A stretch of DNA of 34,408 nucleotides from NCBI GenBank assembly GCA_024695315.1, contig JAILIJ010000166.1:1-34408 (forward strand). Direction: 5' to 3'. Position numbers and translations under genes: made by a program. The notes beneath the pieces were generated by a model, which saw nothing but the letters and a program-made list of their open reading frames with translations, searched no databases and was not told the origin of the DNA. The stretch is from Bacteroidaceae bacterium (GTDB lineage Bacteria > Bacteroidota > Bacteroidia > Bacteroidales > Bacteroidaceae). Of this stretch, positions 8,937-17,880 are shown one piece after another; position 1 is the first letter of the stretch; every line of letters begins with the position of its first letter.

Positions 8937-8945
8937 CAAACATTA

Positions 8946-8959
8946 TGGAGATATCTCCA
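8946..8959. promoter_or_regulatory. Perfect 14-bp palindrome at the hisH transcription start
   Basis: TGGAGATATCTCCA is its own reverse complement. It sits 10 bp downstream of the -7 box and 14 bp before the hisH ATG, where a bound dimer would block initiation. Operator function is inferred. Confidence 0.45.
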
Positions 8960-8973
8960 AATTAAAAAATAAG

Positions 8974-9564
8974 ATGAAAGTTGCAATAGTAAAATATAAT
9001 GCTGGAAATATTCGTTCTGTCGTAAATGCCATTGAACGTTTAGGATATGAACCAGTCTTAACTGACGATCCAGAAGAACTAAGATCGGCAGACAAGGTTA
9101 TTTTTCCAGGCCAAGGCGAAGCAAGCACAACAATGGCTTATTTGCGCGAGCATGGACTGGATAAGGTTATTATGTCACTAAAACAACCTGTGCTCGGCAT
9201 TTGCATCGGAATGCAATTGTTATGTCGACACTCAGAAGAATATGACACGGAATGTCTCGGCATTTTTGATGTTGACGTTAAGCGTTTCATAGCAAGTAGT
9301 CACGAGTACAAAGTGCCACAGATGGGTTGGAACAATATTTGTGACTACAAGAGCCAATTATACAAAAATTTCACAAAGCCAGAATATGTCTATTTCGTAC
9401 ATAGCTTTTATGTTCCACTCTGTGAGCATACAATAGCAACAACAGACTACATTCAGCCTTATAGCAGCTCACTACATAAAGATAATTTTTACGCAACACA
9501 ATTTCACCCTGAGAAAAGTGGAAGTGTTGGAGAAAGAATACTTAGAAACTTTTTAGAACTATGA
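8974..9564 (+). CDS. hisH: Imidazole glycerol phosphate synthase, glutaminase subunit
   Basis: Hydrolyses glutamine and channels ammonia to HisF for the fifth step of histidine synthesis, which makes IGP and AICAR. It has 196 residues, the normal length for a class-I glutamine amidotransferase of this type. The triad is visible: C77 in GICIGMQ, with H178 and E180 in FHPEKSG at the C-terminus. The N-terminal KYNAGNIRSV motif is typical. First gene of the hisHAF(IE) run; its last four bases overlap the hisA start (ATGA), which suggests translational coupling. Its promoter region carries a palindrome that could be an operator. Confidence 0.96.
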   Translation: MKVAIVKYNAGNIRSVVNAIERLGYEPVLTDDPEELRSADKVIFPGQGEASTTMAYLREHGLDKVIMSLKQPVLGICIGMQLLCRHSEEYDTECLGIFDVDVKRFIASSHEYKVPQMGWNNICDYKSQLYKNFTKPEYVYFVHSFYVPLCEHTIATTDYIQPYSSSLHKDNFYATQFHPEKSGSVGERILRNFLEL

Positions 9565-10283
9565 TAGAAATTGTACCAGCAATAGACATTATTGATGGAA
9601 AGTGTGTTAGACTGACTCAGGGCGATTATGACACAAAAAAAATATACAATGAAGACCCTGTAGAAGTAGCTAAGATGTTTGAAAGCTATGGCATACGACG
9701 CTTGCACACCGTAGATCTAGATGGCGCTAAGTCACAGCATGTGGTCAATTACAAAACTATAGAAAAAATTGCTGACCACACTTCACTTGTCATTGACTTC
9801 GGAGGAGGTATAAAATCTGACGAAGATATAAATATAGCTTTTTCTTCTGGTGCTTCATTAGTGACTGTAGGAAGCATTGCTGTTAAGAAACCAGAACTTT
9901 TCACAGAATGGCTTGAGAAATATGGTTCAAAGAAAATGATACTCGGTGCAGACGTAAAAAACGGCTTCATCAGTATTAACGGCTGGAAAGAGGAAGGCAA
10001 AGATAAACTGGTTCCTTTTTTAAGAAATTACTCTGATAAAGGTGTAACAAACGTATTATGCACAGATATTTCTAAAGACGGAATGTTACAAGGACCAGCA
10101 ATCGATTTATATAAGGATATACTTAAAGAGTTTCCTGATATGCATGTCATTGCTAGCGGAGGAGTAAGTTGTATTGAGGATATAGATGCACTTGATAAAG
10201 CAGGAATACCAGCTGTGGTTTTTGGTAAAGCAATTTATGAAGGTAAAATCAATATGAAAGACCTTCAAAAATATGTCTTATAA
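9561..10283 (+). CDS. hisA: ProFAR isomerase (phosphoribosylformimino-AICAR-P isomerase)
   Basis: Converts ProFAR to PRFAR, the substrate of HisF-HisH. It is a 240-residue TIM barrel, normal in size. The catalytic Asp is D9 in [13 protein letters not shown]; the second Asp lies in TDISKDGML. The phosphate-binding loops are visible as FGGGIKS and ASGGVS in the two half-barrels. The ATG overlaps the hisH stop by 4 bp. hisF follows after 26 bp. No anomaly. Confidence 0.96.
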   Translation: MIEIVPAIDIIDGKCVRLTQGDYDTKKIYNEDPVEVAKMFESYGIRRLHTVDLDGAKSQHVVNYKTIEKIADHTSLVIDFGGGIKSDEDINIAFSSGASLVTVGSIAVKKPELFTEWLEKYGSKKMILGADVKNGFISINGWKEEGKDKLVPFLRNYSDKGVTNVLCTDISKDGMLQGPAIDLYKDILKEFPDMHVIASGGVSCIEDIDALDKAGIPAVVFGKAIYEGKINMKDLQKYVL

Positions 10284-10309
10284 TAAGAACAATTTATAAT
10301 TATAACATA

Positions 10310-11101
10310 GTGTTAGCAAAAAGAATCATTCCTTGCCTAGATATAAAGGACGGTCTAACGGTAAAAGGAACAAACTTTGTAAATCTTCGTCAAGCAGGTG
10401 ATCCTATAGAACTTGGCAAAGCATACTCTGAACAAGGAGCAGATGAACTTGTCTATCTTGACATCACAGCAAGCCACGAGGGACGAAAAACCTTTACCGA
10501 ACTTGTAACAAAAATTGCCAAGGAGATAAACATACCTTTTACTGTTGGAGGTGGCATAAACGAACTTGCTGATGTCGAAAGACTCCTTAATGCCGGAGCT
10601 GACAAAGTCAGCATCAACTCGGCAGCATTAAGAAACCCAAGTTTGATTGATGAAATAGCGAAGCATTTCGGTAGCCAAGTATGCGTTGTTGCAATAGATG
10701 CAAAATGTATCGACGACAACATACACACAAATGGAGATCCAAATATTGATGGAACATGGAAATGCTTCATGAACGGAGGACGAATAGAAACCGAAAGAGG
10801 GCTATTTGAATGGGCTAAAGAAGTTAATGACAGAGGTGCAGGAGAAGTACTCTTCACTAGCATGAATCATGATGGTGTAAAACAAGGATTTGCCAATGCC
10901 GCCCTACGCAGACTATCTGACTCTCTCACAATCCCAGTAATTGCTTCTGGAGGTGCAGGAACAATGCAGCATTTTCACGACACATTCGTTGACGGACATT
11001 CTGATGCTGCACTTGCTGCAAGTGTATTTCATTTCGGTGAAATACCTATTCCTCAACTCAAGCAATATCTAAATAATAAAGGAATAAGTATAAGATTATA
11101 A
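10310..11101 (+). CDS. hisF: Imidazole glycerol phosphate synthase, cyclase subunit
   Basis: The TIM-barrel partner of HisH; joins ammonia to PRFAR and cleaves it to IGP and AICAR. 263 residues, slightly longer than the 250-258 common in the family; the extra length is in the loop around residues 132-148 before NGGRIETE. The catalytic Asp is D11 in PCLDIKDG; the second active-site Asp falls in the SMNHDGV segment. The start is a GTG (10310-10312), chosen because the family begins immediately with [10 protein letters not shown] and no ATG fits. It lies 26 bp after hisA in the same operon. Confidence 0.95.
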   Translation: MLAKRIIPCLDIKDGLTVKGTNFVNLRQAGDPIELGKAYSEQGADELVYLDITASHEGRKTFTELVTKIAKEINIPFTVGGGINELADVERLLNAGADKVSINSAALRNPSLIDEIAKHFGSQVCVVAIDAKCIDDNIHTNGDPNIDGTWKCFMNGGRIETERGLFEWAKEVNDRGAGEVLFTSMNHDGVKQGFANAALRRLSDSLTIPVIASGGAGTMQHFHDTFVDGHSDAALAASVFHFGEIPIPQLKQYLNNKGISIRL

Positions 11102-11183
11102 TAGACAACAAACAAAAAGTGTATTCACAAGAATAATACAAATAATACAATATTCTTTTGAATTACCATAAAACAATAAAAAT

Positions 11184-11795
11184 ATGGAAATCGATTTCGC
11201 TAAGATGAATGGCCTTGTACCTGCCGTTATTCAAGATGCTAAAACGCTCAAGGTACTTATGTTGGGTTTTATGAATGAAGAAGCTTACAATAAGACAGTA
11301 GAGACGGGCAAGGTTACATTCTTTAGTCGTACTAAAAATCGTCTGTGGACAAAAGGAGAAACAAGCGGCAACTTCCTTAATGTGGTAGATATTCTATCAG
11401 ATTGTGACAATGACACCCTACTCATCAAAGCTAATCCTGTAGGACCAGTTTGTCATACCGGCGCTGATACTTGCTGGAATGAAAAGAATGAAAATCCACT
11501 TATGTTCCTCGCAGAATTACAGCGTTTCATCGAAAAACGACATGAGGAAATGCCTGAGGGTTCTTATACAACAAGCCTTTTCAAGGATGGATGCCACAGA
11601 ATGGCCCAAAAGGTAGGAGAAGAAGCTCTTGAAGCTGTTATCGAAGCTGTAGCAAACAACGACGAGCGTCTCGTTTATGAAGCTTCAGACATGCTTTACC
11701 ACCTCATCGTACTACTCACTTCTAAGGGACTAACAATAGAAAATCTTGCAGAAGAACTTGCAGTACGTCACGATCCAAACTGGCATAAGCATTAA
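11184..11795 (+). CDS. hisIE: Bifunctional phosphoribosyl-AMP cyclohydrolase / phosphoribosyl-ATP pyrophosphatase
   Basis: Carries out steps two and three of histidine synthesis. The 203-residue protein has an N-terminal HisI domain (about 1-105), with zinc- and metal-binding residues visible in SDCDNDT and CHTGADTCW, and a C-terminal HisE MazG-like helical domain (about 110-203) with the acidic EEALEAV and EASDMLYHL motifs. The fusion is the normal form in Bacteroidales. It follows hisF after 82 bp. hisG, hisD, hisC and hisB are not in the window. Confidence 0.95.
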   Translation: MEIDFAKMNGLVPAVIQDAKTLKVLMLGFMNEEAYNKTVETGKVTFFSRTKNRLWTKGETSGNFLNVVDILSDCDNDTLLIKANPVGPVCHTGADTCWNEKNENPLMFLAELQRFIEKRHEEMPEGSYTTSLFKDGCHRMAQKVGEEALEAVIEAVANNDERLVYEASDMLYHLIVLLTSKGLTIENLAEELAVRHDPNWHKH

Positions 11796-11827
11796 TTAAG
11801 TTCAATAGTTAACCGTTAAAAGTCATC

Positions 11828-11842
11828 TGTTCAATTTGAACA
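11828..11842. promoter_or_regulatory. Perfect palindrome upstream of ftsE
   Basis: TGTTCAA-T-TTGAACA has 7-bp perfect arms about a single base. It lies in the 90-bp gap between hisIE and the ftsE homologue, 43 bp before that ATG. It may be an operator or chance; the RNA form could not make a stable loop. Confidence 0.3.
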
Positions 11843-11885
11843 TAAGAACTTATAAACTTAACGAACTTAAACTTAAAACAAGGAT

Positions 11886-12947
11886 ATGGCTTTAATCAAC
11901 TACAGAAACGTTAATGTCTACCAAGAATCAATGGAGGTCCTCCATGATGTGACATTCACTGTTGGAGAAGGTGAATTCATTTACCTTACAGGCAAAGTAG
12001 GTTCAGGAAAGAGTTCTCTGCTTAAAACTCTTTATGCCGAAATACCTGTAAAGGAGGGACTCGCTGACGTACTTGGTTTTGACATGACAAAGATAAAACT
12101 CAAGAAAGTTCCGGAACTACGAAGAAAACTTGGTATTATATTTCAGGACTTTCAGCTGCTTACAGACAGAACTGTAGAAGCTAATCTTAGATTTGTTCTA
12201 AAAGCTACAGGATGGAAAAACAAGCACGACATGGAACAAAGAATAAAAGACGTGCTTGAACTTGTTGGCATGAGTACAAAGGGATATAAAATGCCTAATG
12301 AACTCAGTGGCGGCGAGCAGCAGCGAATAAGTATTGCACGAGCAATTCTTAACAAGCCAAAGTTGATTCTTGCCGATGAGCCTACCGGTAACCTTGATGT
12401 AGAAACAAGTAATAGCATTACTGAACTCTTACAGAATATTTGCAAAGCAGGTTCTACAGTAATTATGATTACACATAATATGAATCTCCTCGCAAGATAT
12501 CCTGGAAAAGTGTTCAAATGTGAAGATCATAGAGTAACAGAAATAACCACTCCTGTAGCTTTTGACTTGTCATCACTTGAAGATGAAGTATTTTTCGAAA
12601 GTTCTAAAGAAGAAGCATCCACAGAGGTAAATAATCTCAATGAGCAAAATGCTTCTGACTCAACTACTACTAACGAAACTTCAGACCTAACGGAGAGAAA
12701 TAACAAGAATAATGCGAATGAGCAAACGATTAATGTCTCTGAACAAGTAAACGACAAAGAAACAAATTGTCAATCAGGAGACAACAACAAAAGCACTGCT
12801 CAAGAGCAACAAAAGGCATCAAATGATAATGAAAATCTATCGAAACACAATTTGAAGCCAATAAATCTCGACGATTTCCGTCCAAGTGACATCACAGATC
12901 TCGATGATATCATAAAACAACATAGTGATGACACGGTCATAGACTAA
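11886..12947 (+). CDS. ftsE: FtsE-like cell-division ABC ATPase with acidic C-terminal tail
   Basis: Residues 1 to about 222 are a complete ABC ATPase: Walker A GKVGSGKS (36-43), signature LSGGEQQR (140-147) and Walker B LILADEPTGNLD with D164/E165. The closest family I recognise is FtsE, which with FtsX controls peptidoglycan hydrolases at the division site. The remaining 130 residues are a predicted disordered tail rich in Asn, Glu, Ser, Thr and Gln, ending in a short hydrophobic/acidic patch (DFRPSDITDLDDIIKQ) that may be a docking motif. Usual FtsE length is about 220-230. No ftsX is adjacent: the next gene is lysC. It follows hisIE by 90 bp. A LolD/MacB-type ATPase is a less likely alternative. 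Confidence 0.8.
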   Translation: MALINYRNVNVYQESMEVLHDVTFTVGEGEFIYLTGKVGSGKSSLLKTLYAEIPVKEGLADVLGFDMTKIKLKKVPELRRKLGIIFQDFQLLTDRTVEANLRFVLKATGWKNKHDMEQRIKDVLELVGMSTKGYKMPNELSGGEQQRISIARAILNKPKLILADEPTGNLDVETSNSITELLQNICKAGSTVIMITHNMNLLARYPGKVFKCEDHRVTEITTPVAFDLSSLEDEVFFESSKEEASTEVNNLNEQNASDSTTTNETSDLTERNNKNNANEQTINVSEQVNDKETNCQSGDNNKSTAQEQQKASNDNENLSKHNLKPINLDDFRPSDITDLDDIIKQHSDDTVID

Positions 12948-12998
12948 AATTACTTGGCAAACAAAAACAGAAACAATAAAAAAGAAATAATAATTACA

Positions 12999-14318
12999 AT
13001 GAAAGTACTTAAATTCGGTGGAACTTCCGTAGGCTCTCCTGAAAGAATGAAGGGAGTCGTAAAATTGATTACTGACGGTGAGAAGAAAATTGTAGTTCTG
13101 TCAGCAATGTCAGGAACTACAAACACACTCGTTGAAATCTCCGATTATCTATACAAGAAGAATCCTGAAGGTGCAATGGAGACTATCAACACTCTTGAAC
13201 AAAAGTACAAGAAACATGTTGCCGAGCTTTATAGCACAGACGAATATAAGGAAAAGACTCTCGATTTCCTAAAACAGGAATTTGATTACTTACGTTCATT
13301 CACGAAGGGAATCTTCACCATGTTTGAAGAGAAAATCATTGTTGGACAAGGTGAAATCATCAGCACCAACATGGTTACAAACTACCTTCTTGAACAGGGA
13401 TATAATGCAGCTCTCATTCCTGCCTTAGAATTCATGCGTACAGACAAAAATTCTGAGCCAGACTTGCAATATATTCGTGAAAAACTGAATGTACAACTCG
13501 AAGAAGTTTCTGGCAAAGATATATATATCACACAAGGTTTCATCTGTAGAAATGCCTATGGAGAAATGGACAACCTTCAGCGTGGTGGCTCAGACTATTC
13601 TGCATCTCTTATCGGTGCAGCTATTGATGCATCTGAAATTCAAATTTGGACCGACATCGATGGAATGCACAATAACGACCCTCGTTTTGTAGACAAAACA
13701 GCTCCTGTTAGTCATCTTCACTTCGAAGAGGCTGCAGAACTAGCATATTTCGGTGCAAAGATTCTACACCCTACTTGTGTTCAACCAGCAAAATTTGCAG
13801 GTATTCCAGTAAAACTTCTTAACACAATGGATCCAACAGCTCCAGGAACAATTATCAGCAATGAGACAGAAGCAAAGAAAATCAAAGCTGTCGCTGCAAA
13901 AGATAATATCACTGCTATAAATATCACTTCAAGCCGTATGCTTCTCGCACACGGATTCCTTAGAAAAGTATTCGAGATTTTCGAAAGCTACAAGACTAGT
14001 ATTGACATGATTACTACTAGCGAAGTTGGGGTAACAGTCACTATTGACAACACTGTTAATCTTCCAGCTATACTTGATGAATTGAAGAAGTTCGGACGAG
14101 TTAAGGTTGATGATAACATGTGTATTATCTGTGTTGTCGGTGACCTAGACTATCATAATGTAGGATTTGAAGCAAAGGCTACAGAAGCACTTAGCGACAT
14201 TCCTGTACGTATGATTTCATACGGTGGAAGTAACCACAATATTTCGTTCCTTATCTCAGCTGATGATAAGAAACATGCTTTACAGTCTTTGTCAGACCAT
14301 CTGTTCAATAACAAATAA
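12999..14318 (+). CDS. lysC: Aspartate kinase (monofunctional)
   Basis: Phosphorylates aspartate, the entry step to lysine, threonine, methionine and meso-DAP synthesis. The kinase domain (about 1-285) opens with KFGGTSVG (5-12) and contains GGSDYSASL; tandem ACT domains (about 300-439) end the protein and would bind an end-product amino acid as feedback inhibitor. The ATG at 12999 is chosen over an in-frame TTG at 12954 because the family begins at MKVLKFGGTSV, giving 439 residues. It is 51 bp after ftsE. No fused homoserine dehydrogenase. A terminator-like hairpin separates it from lysA. Confidence 0.95.
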   Translation: MKVLKFGGTSVGSPERMKGVVKLITDGEKKIVVLSAMSGTTNTLVEISDYLYKKNPEGAMETINTLEQKYKKHVAELYSTDEYKEKTLDFLKQEFDYLRSFTKGIFTMFEEKIIVGQGEIISTNMVTNYLLEQGYNAALIPALEFMRTDKNSEPDLQYIREKLNVQLEEVSGKDIYITQGFICRNAYGEMDNLQRGGSDYSASLIGAAIDASEIQIWTDIDGMHNNDPRFVDKTAPVSHLHFEEAAELAYFGAKILHPTCVQPAKFAGIPVKLLNTMDPTAPGTIISNETEAKKIKAVAAKDNITAINITSSRMLLAHGFLRKVFEIFESYKTSIDMITTSEVGVTVTIDNTVNLPAILDELKKFGRVKVDDNMCIICVVGDLDYHNVGFEAKATEALSDIPVRMISYGGSNHNISFLISADDKKHALQSLSDHLFNNK

Positions 14319-14332
14319 AAAAAATGAGAAAC

Positions 14333-14374
14333 ACATCCAAGACCTTAGAAATAGGGTTTTGGATGTAGTTTTTA
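14333..14374 (+). terminator. Terminator or attenuator between lysC and lysA
   Basis: ACATCCAAGACC (14333-14344) pairs with GGTTTTGGATGT (14355-14366) with one G-U pair, then AGTTTTTAA. The U-tract is short, so termination may be partial. Confidence 0.6.
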
Positions 14375-14449
14375 ATAGAGAAATAACATTAAGAATTAAC
14401 TTACTAAAGCACTACACTTTTGTAAAACAAACACAAAGGTGAAACATTT

Positions 14450-15607
14450 ATGAATTTAACAAACACTAACCGCTTTCAGGGTATCCGCACTCCATTTTAT
14501 TATTACGATACCGATGTTTTACGTCAGACACTTAACGTAATAAACGAGGAAACAAAAAAGTATCCAGGATACTTTGTACACTATGCAGTAAAAGCTAATG
14601 CAAATATTAAAGTACTAAAAGTAATTAATGAAGCAGGACTAGGCATCGACTGCGTAAGTGGCGGAGAAATAGAACAAGTACAGAAAGCAGGATTCCCCGC
14701 CAATAAAATTGTCTTTGCCGGTGTAGGCAAAAGCGACTGGGAAATAGAACTCGGCATCGATAACGACATTTTCTGTTTCAACGTTGAAAGTATTCCTGAA
14801 CTTGAAATAATCAACGAGATAGCAGAACAAAAAGGCAAGATTGCTAATGTATGTTTCCGTATCAATCCTAACGTCGGAGCACATACACATGCAAACATAA
14901 CTACCGGACTAGCAGAAAACAAATTCGGTATCGCCATGGAAGATATGGAGAAGATCATTGATTTAGCTTCACAAATGAAAAATGTAAATTTCAAAGGTTT
15001 ACATTTCCACATTGGAAGCCAAATTCTTGAAATGGACGACTTTGTTGCCCTTGCTAATAGAATTAATGAACTTCAAGACAAATTGGAAAGCAACGGAATA
15101 AAAGTTGAAATAATAAACGTTGGTGGAGGATTAGGTATAGATTATGTAAATCCACAAGAAAATCCTATTCCTAACTTTAAAGACTATTTCGAGACATACA
15201 ATAAAAACCTAAAGTTAAGACCTGGACAGACAGTACACTTCGAACTCGGACGAGCTATCGTTGGACAGTGTGGCGCTCTTATCACTCGCGTCAACTTTGT
15301 AAAACAAGGCTCTGTTAAACAGTTTGCAATCGTTGATGCAGGCATGACTGACCTCATTCGTCCTGCTCTTTACGATGCACATCACAAAATAATAAACTTA
15401 ACTAGTCAAGCAACTGAAGAAGTTTATGACGTTGTCGGACCAATATGCGAATCAAGTGACGTCTTTGACAAAGATATAAAACTCAATCAGGTAAAACGAG
15501 GCGATTTAATAGCTATGCTTTCTGCTGGAGCATACGGAGAAATTATGGCTTCAAGTTACAATTGTCGAAAACTTCCAGTTGGATACACCTCTGATGAGTT
15601 GAAGTAA
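14450..15607 (+). CDS. lysA: Diaminopimelate decarboxylase
   Basis: PLP enzyme that decarboxylates meso-DAP to lysine, the last step of the pathway. It has 385 residues, compact for the family. PLP-binding K48 is in YAVKAN; HIGSQI and the glycine-rich GGGLG follow in the alanine-racemase-like barrel; ELGRAIVG binds substrate; C333 in CESSD is the catalytic cysteine from the partner subunit in the dimer. ATG start fits the family, which begins with the TPFYYYD strand. Upstream is a 131-bp gap with a hairpin; downstream is a strong terminator. Confidence 0.96.
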   Translation: MNLTNTNRFQGIRTPFYYYDTDVLRQTLNVINEETKKYPGYFVHYAVKANANIKVLKVINEAGLGIDCVSGGEIEQVQKAGFPANKIVFAGVGKSDWEIELGIDNDIFCFNVESIPELEIINEIAEQKGKIANVCFRINPNVGAHTHANITTGLAENKFGIAMEDMEKIIDLASQMKNVNFKGLHFHIGSQILEMDDFVALANRINELQDKLESNGIKVEIINVGGGLGIDYVNPQENPIPNFKDYFETYNKNLKLRPGQTVHFELGRAIVGQCGALITRVNFVKQGSVKQFAIVDAGMTDLIRPALYDAHHKIINLTSQATEEVYDVVGPICESSDVFDKDIKLNQVKRGDLIAMLSAGAYGEIMASSYNCRKLPVGYTSDELK

Positions 15608-15681
15608 ATCTTCATGTCAGCCTTACATAATATTACTTATTTTGTCACAGAACAGTATAAAAGCGGTAATATTGTCATAAA

Positions 15682-15715
15682 ATGTCAGCATAAAACTATG
15701 CTGGCATCTTTTTTG
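15682..15715 (+). terminator. Rho-independent terminator after lysA
   Basis: ATGTCAGCATA (15682-15692) pairs with TATGCTGGCAT (15697-15707) with one G-U pair and a 4-nt AAAC loop, followed by CTTTTTTG. It closes the lysA transcript just before grpE. Confidence 0.88.
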
Positions 15716-15748
15716 TAATTATGACATGAAGAAAAAATAATTAAAATT

Positions 15749-16381
15749 ATGACAACAGACTTAAACGAAGAGAAAAATAATAATGAAGCTTTAGACGAAG
15801 CTACAGATAATAAAGAGCAGGCAAATATTAATGAAAATGCTGCAAATACAGAAAGCACAGAAACAGAAAAGCCTGATGAAGAAAAAACAAATGAAGCTGA
15901 AACAGAAGAAAAGAAAGAGCCTACTGTAGAAGAGAAACTTGCAGAAGCAGAAGCTACTATTGCAAAGCTTAAGGAACAGGCACTCTACAAACAAGCAGAA
16001 TTTGATAACTTCCGTAAACGTAGTATCTCAGAAAAAGCCGAATTAATTCTCAACGGTGGACAGAAAGTTATTACCACCCTACTCCCTATTATTGACGACC
16101 TCGAACGTGCACAGAATAATATGGATAAGATGGAGGATATTGCTGCCGTAAAAGAAGGAGTCAATCTTATCGTTGATAAATTCTTAAAACTTCTTGCAAA
16201 AGAAGGATTGAAGAAAATTGATGCTGTAGGAAAAGATTTCGACACAGACTATCATGAAGCTATAGCTCTCGTACCAGGTCTACCAGAAGATCAGAAAAAT
16301 AAGGTTATAGATTGTGTTGAATGTGGATACACTCTTAATGACAAAGTAATACGTCATAGCAAAGTTGCTGTGGCTCAATAA
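15749..16381 (+). CDS. grpE: GrpE, nucleotide exchange factor of DnaK
   Basis: Homodimeric co-chaperone that releases ADP from DnaK in the heat-shock folding cycle. The 210 residues start with about 70 residues of strongly acidic, Asn/Glu-rich disordered sequence, followed by a long coiled coil (about 70-125, containing EFDNFRKR) and a C-terminal beta domain (about 130-210) with ALVPGLPEDQKNKV and the closing VIRHSKVAV motif. The acidic tail is longer than in E. coli GrpE but common in Bacteroidales. dnaJ follows after 98 bp; dnaK is not in the window. No CIRCE element is visible upstream. Confidence 0.95.
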   Translation: MTTDLNEEKNNNEALDEATDNKEQANINENAANTESTETEKPDEEKTNEAETEEKKEPTVEEKLAEAEATIAKLKEQALYKQAEFDNFRKRSISEKAELILNGGQKVITTLLPIIDDLERAQNNMDKMEDIAAVKEGVNLIVDKFLKLLAKEGLKKIDAVGKDFDTDYHEAIALVPGLPEDQKNKVIDCVECGYTLNDKVIRHSKVAVAQ

Positions 16382-16479
16382 AACAAAGTGAATAGAGTTT
16401 TAGGCTTTAGTAAATATATAGTAATCATTTTCTAATTATTTATGTGTAAAACCTATAAATTCAAAAACTTAACAATACA

Positions 16480-17649
16480 ATGGCAAAAAGAGATTATTAT
16501 GAAGTTCTTGGCGTAGAAAAAAACGCTACAGACCAACAAATAAAGGCTGCATATAAAAAGTTGGCCATCAAATACCATCCTGATCGCAATCCTGGCAACA
16601 AAGAGGCAGAGGAGAAGTTCAAGGAGGCTGCAGAAGCATACGACGTTCTTCGTGATCCAGAAAAGAGACAGAGATACGACCAATTTGGACCAGAAGGAGT
16701 AAACGGCATGGGCGGATTCGGAGGTGGACAAGGATTCGACATGAACGACATCTTCTCTGCTTTCGGCGACATCTTCGGAAACGGAGGATTCGGAGGAGGC
16801 TTTAGCGGATTCGGAGGATTCGGAGGCGGACAACAAAGAGCACGTAAACCGGTGTTCCGTGGTCGCGACCAAAGAATGAGAGTGCAACTCGATCTAACCG
16901 AAATCGTTAATGGCACAACAAAGAAATTCAAGGTTAAGAAAGATGTTGTTTGTGAGCATTGTAAAGGTACTGGATCTGCTGACGGTAAAGTCGAAACATG
17001 TAGCACATGTAAAGGTACTGGATATGTAATACGTCAACAACGTTCTATACTTGGCATGATGCAGAGCCAGAGCGTTTGTTCTACATGTAATGGCGAAGGT
17101 ACTGTAATCAAAAATAAATGTCCTTACTGTCATGGTGAAGGAATCGTTGCAGGAGAAACTATTGAAGAAATCAACTTCCCTGCCGGACTGCAAGAAGGCA
17201 TGGTACTTACACTTGAAGGTAAGGGAGGTGCAGGACGTCACAACGGTGTAAACGGCGATTTGCAGATTATTATTTCCGAAAAGCCACATCCAGAATTGGT
17301 ACGCGATGGTAATGATCTTGTCTACAACCTTCTGCTGACAATTCCACAGGCTACACTCGGTTGTCAAATCGAAGTACCTACTGTAGATGGCAAAGCTAAA
17401 CTTACAATAGAACCAGGAACTCAACCAGGTACTGTTCTACGTCTACGCGGAAAAGGAATCCCTGCAGTACAAGGATATAACAGAGGTAAAAAAGGTGACG
17501 AGCTTGTAAACGTAAGCATCTATATTCCTCAAACACTTACGAAAGACCAAAAGAAAGCAATGGAAGAATTTGCATCATCAAGCGAATTTCAACCAAACGA
17601 AAGTATGAAAAGTAAAATTTTCTCAAAGTTCAAAGCTTTCTTTGACTAA
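16480..17649 (+). CDS. dnaJ: DnaJ chaperone (type I, Hsp40)
   Basis: Stimulates the ATPase of DnaK and delivers unfolded clients. The 389 residues show all type-I parts: J domain (1-70) with HPD at about 33-35; a Gly/Phe-rich linker (about 75-120) full of GGFGG repeats; a zinc-binding domain with four CxxCxGxG motifs ([32 protein letters not shown]); and a C-terminal substrate-binding domain (about 225-360). ATG start matches [12 protein letters not shown]. It follows grpE by 98 bp, probably in one transcript, and ends at a strong terminator. Confidence 0.97.
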   Translation: MAKRDYYEVLGVEKNATDQQIKAAYKKLAIKYHPDRNPGNKEAEEKFKEAAEAYDVLRDPEKRQRYDQFGPEGVNGMGGFGGGQGFDMNDIFSAFGDIFGNGGFGGGFSGFGGFGGGQQRARKPVFRGRDQRMRVQLDLTEIVNGTTKKFKVKKDVVCEHCKGTGSADGKVETCSTCKGTGYVIRQQRSILGMMQSQSVCSTCNGEGTVIKNKCPYCHGEGIVAGETIEEINFPAGLQEGMVLTLEGKGGAGRHNGVNGDLQIIISEKPHPELVRDGNDLVYNLLLTIPQATLGCQIEVPTVDGKAKLTIEPGTQPGTVLRLRGKGIPAVQGYNRGKKGDELVNVSIYIPQTLTKDQKKAMEEFASSSEFQPNESMKSKIFSKFKAFFD

Positions 17650-17674
17650 ATAGTCTATAACACACTTAAATAAG

Positions 17675-17716
17675 AATGGTGTATCAAACTCTTGTTTTGA
17701 TACACCATTTTTTATT
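17675..17716 (+). terminator. Rho-independent terminator after dnaJ
   Basis: A perfect 14-bp stem, AATGGTGTATCAAA (17675-17688) with TTTGATACACCATT (17696-17709), has a 7-nt loop and then a T-rich tract. Its TTTGATACACC arm recurs in the hairpin at 18252-18291. Confidence 0.92.
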
Positions 17717-17880
17717 TTAGCTAAAAAGGAGACAAAGTCTTGTTTATTCTTTTACATTATGTTCGCTAAAAAAAATGTCACTTTAGCGCACCTTAATGCA
17801 GAACATTTTATTCATCAATGCAGAAGAATTTCTTTATTCCTACTGGGCAATTCTATGCCTATTGCAAAACAATTCATAAA

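Noticed and set aside
12954-12998. N-terminal extension of lysC from a TTG codon
   Set aside because: The extension is Asn/Lys-rich leader sequence and the family begins at MKVLKFGGTS; ATG at 12999 is the better start.
14375-14449. Possible lysA promoter (TACACTTTTG)
   Set aside because: The spacing does not fit TAnnTTTG, having one to two extra bases, so it is not called.
15608-15748. CIRCE/HrcA operator upstream of grpE
   Set aside because: The TTAGCACTC-N9-GAGTGCTAA inverted repeat is not present.
16894-17424. 176-codon minus-strand frame inside dnaJ
   Set aside because: Antisense to the zinc-finger and C-terminal domains of DnaJ; no family resemblance, atypical Cys and Phe content.
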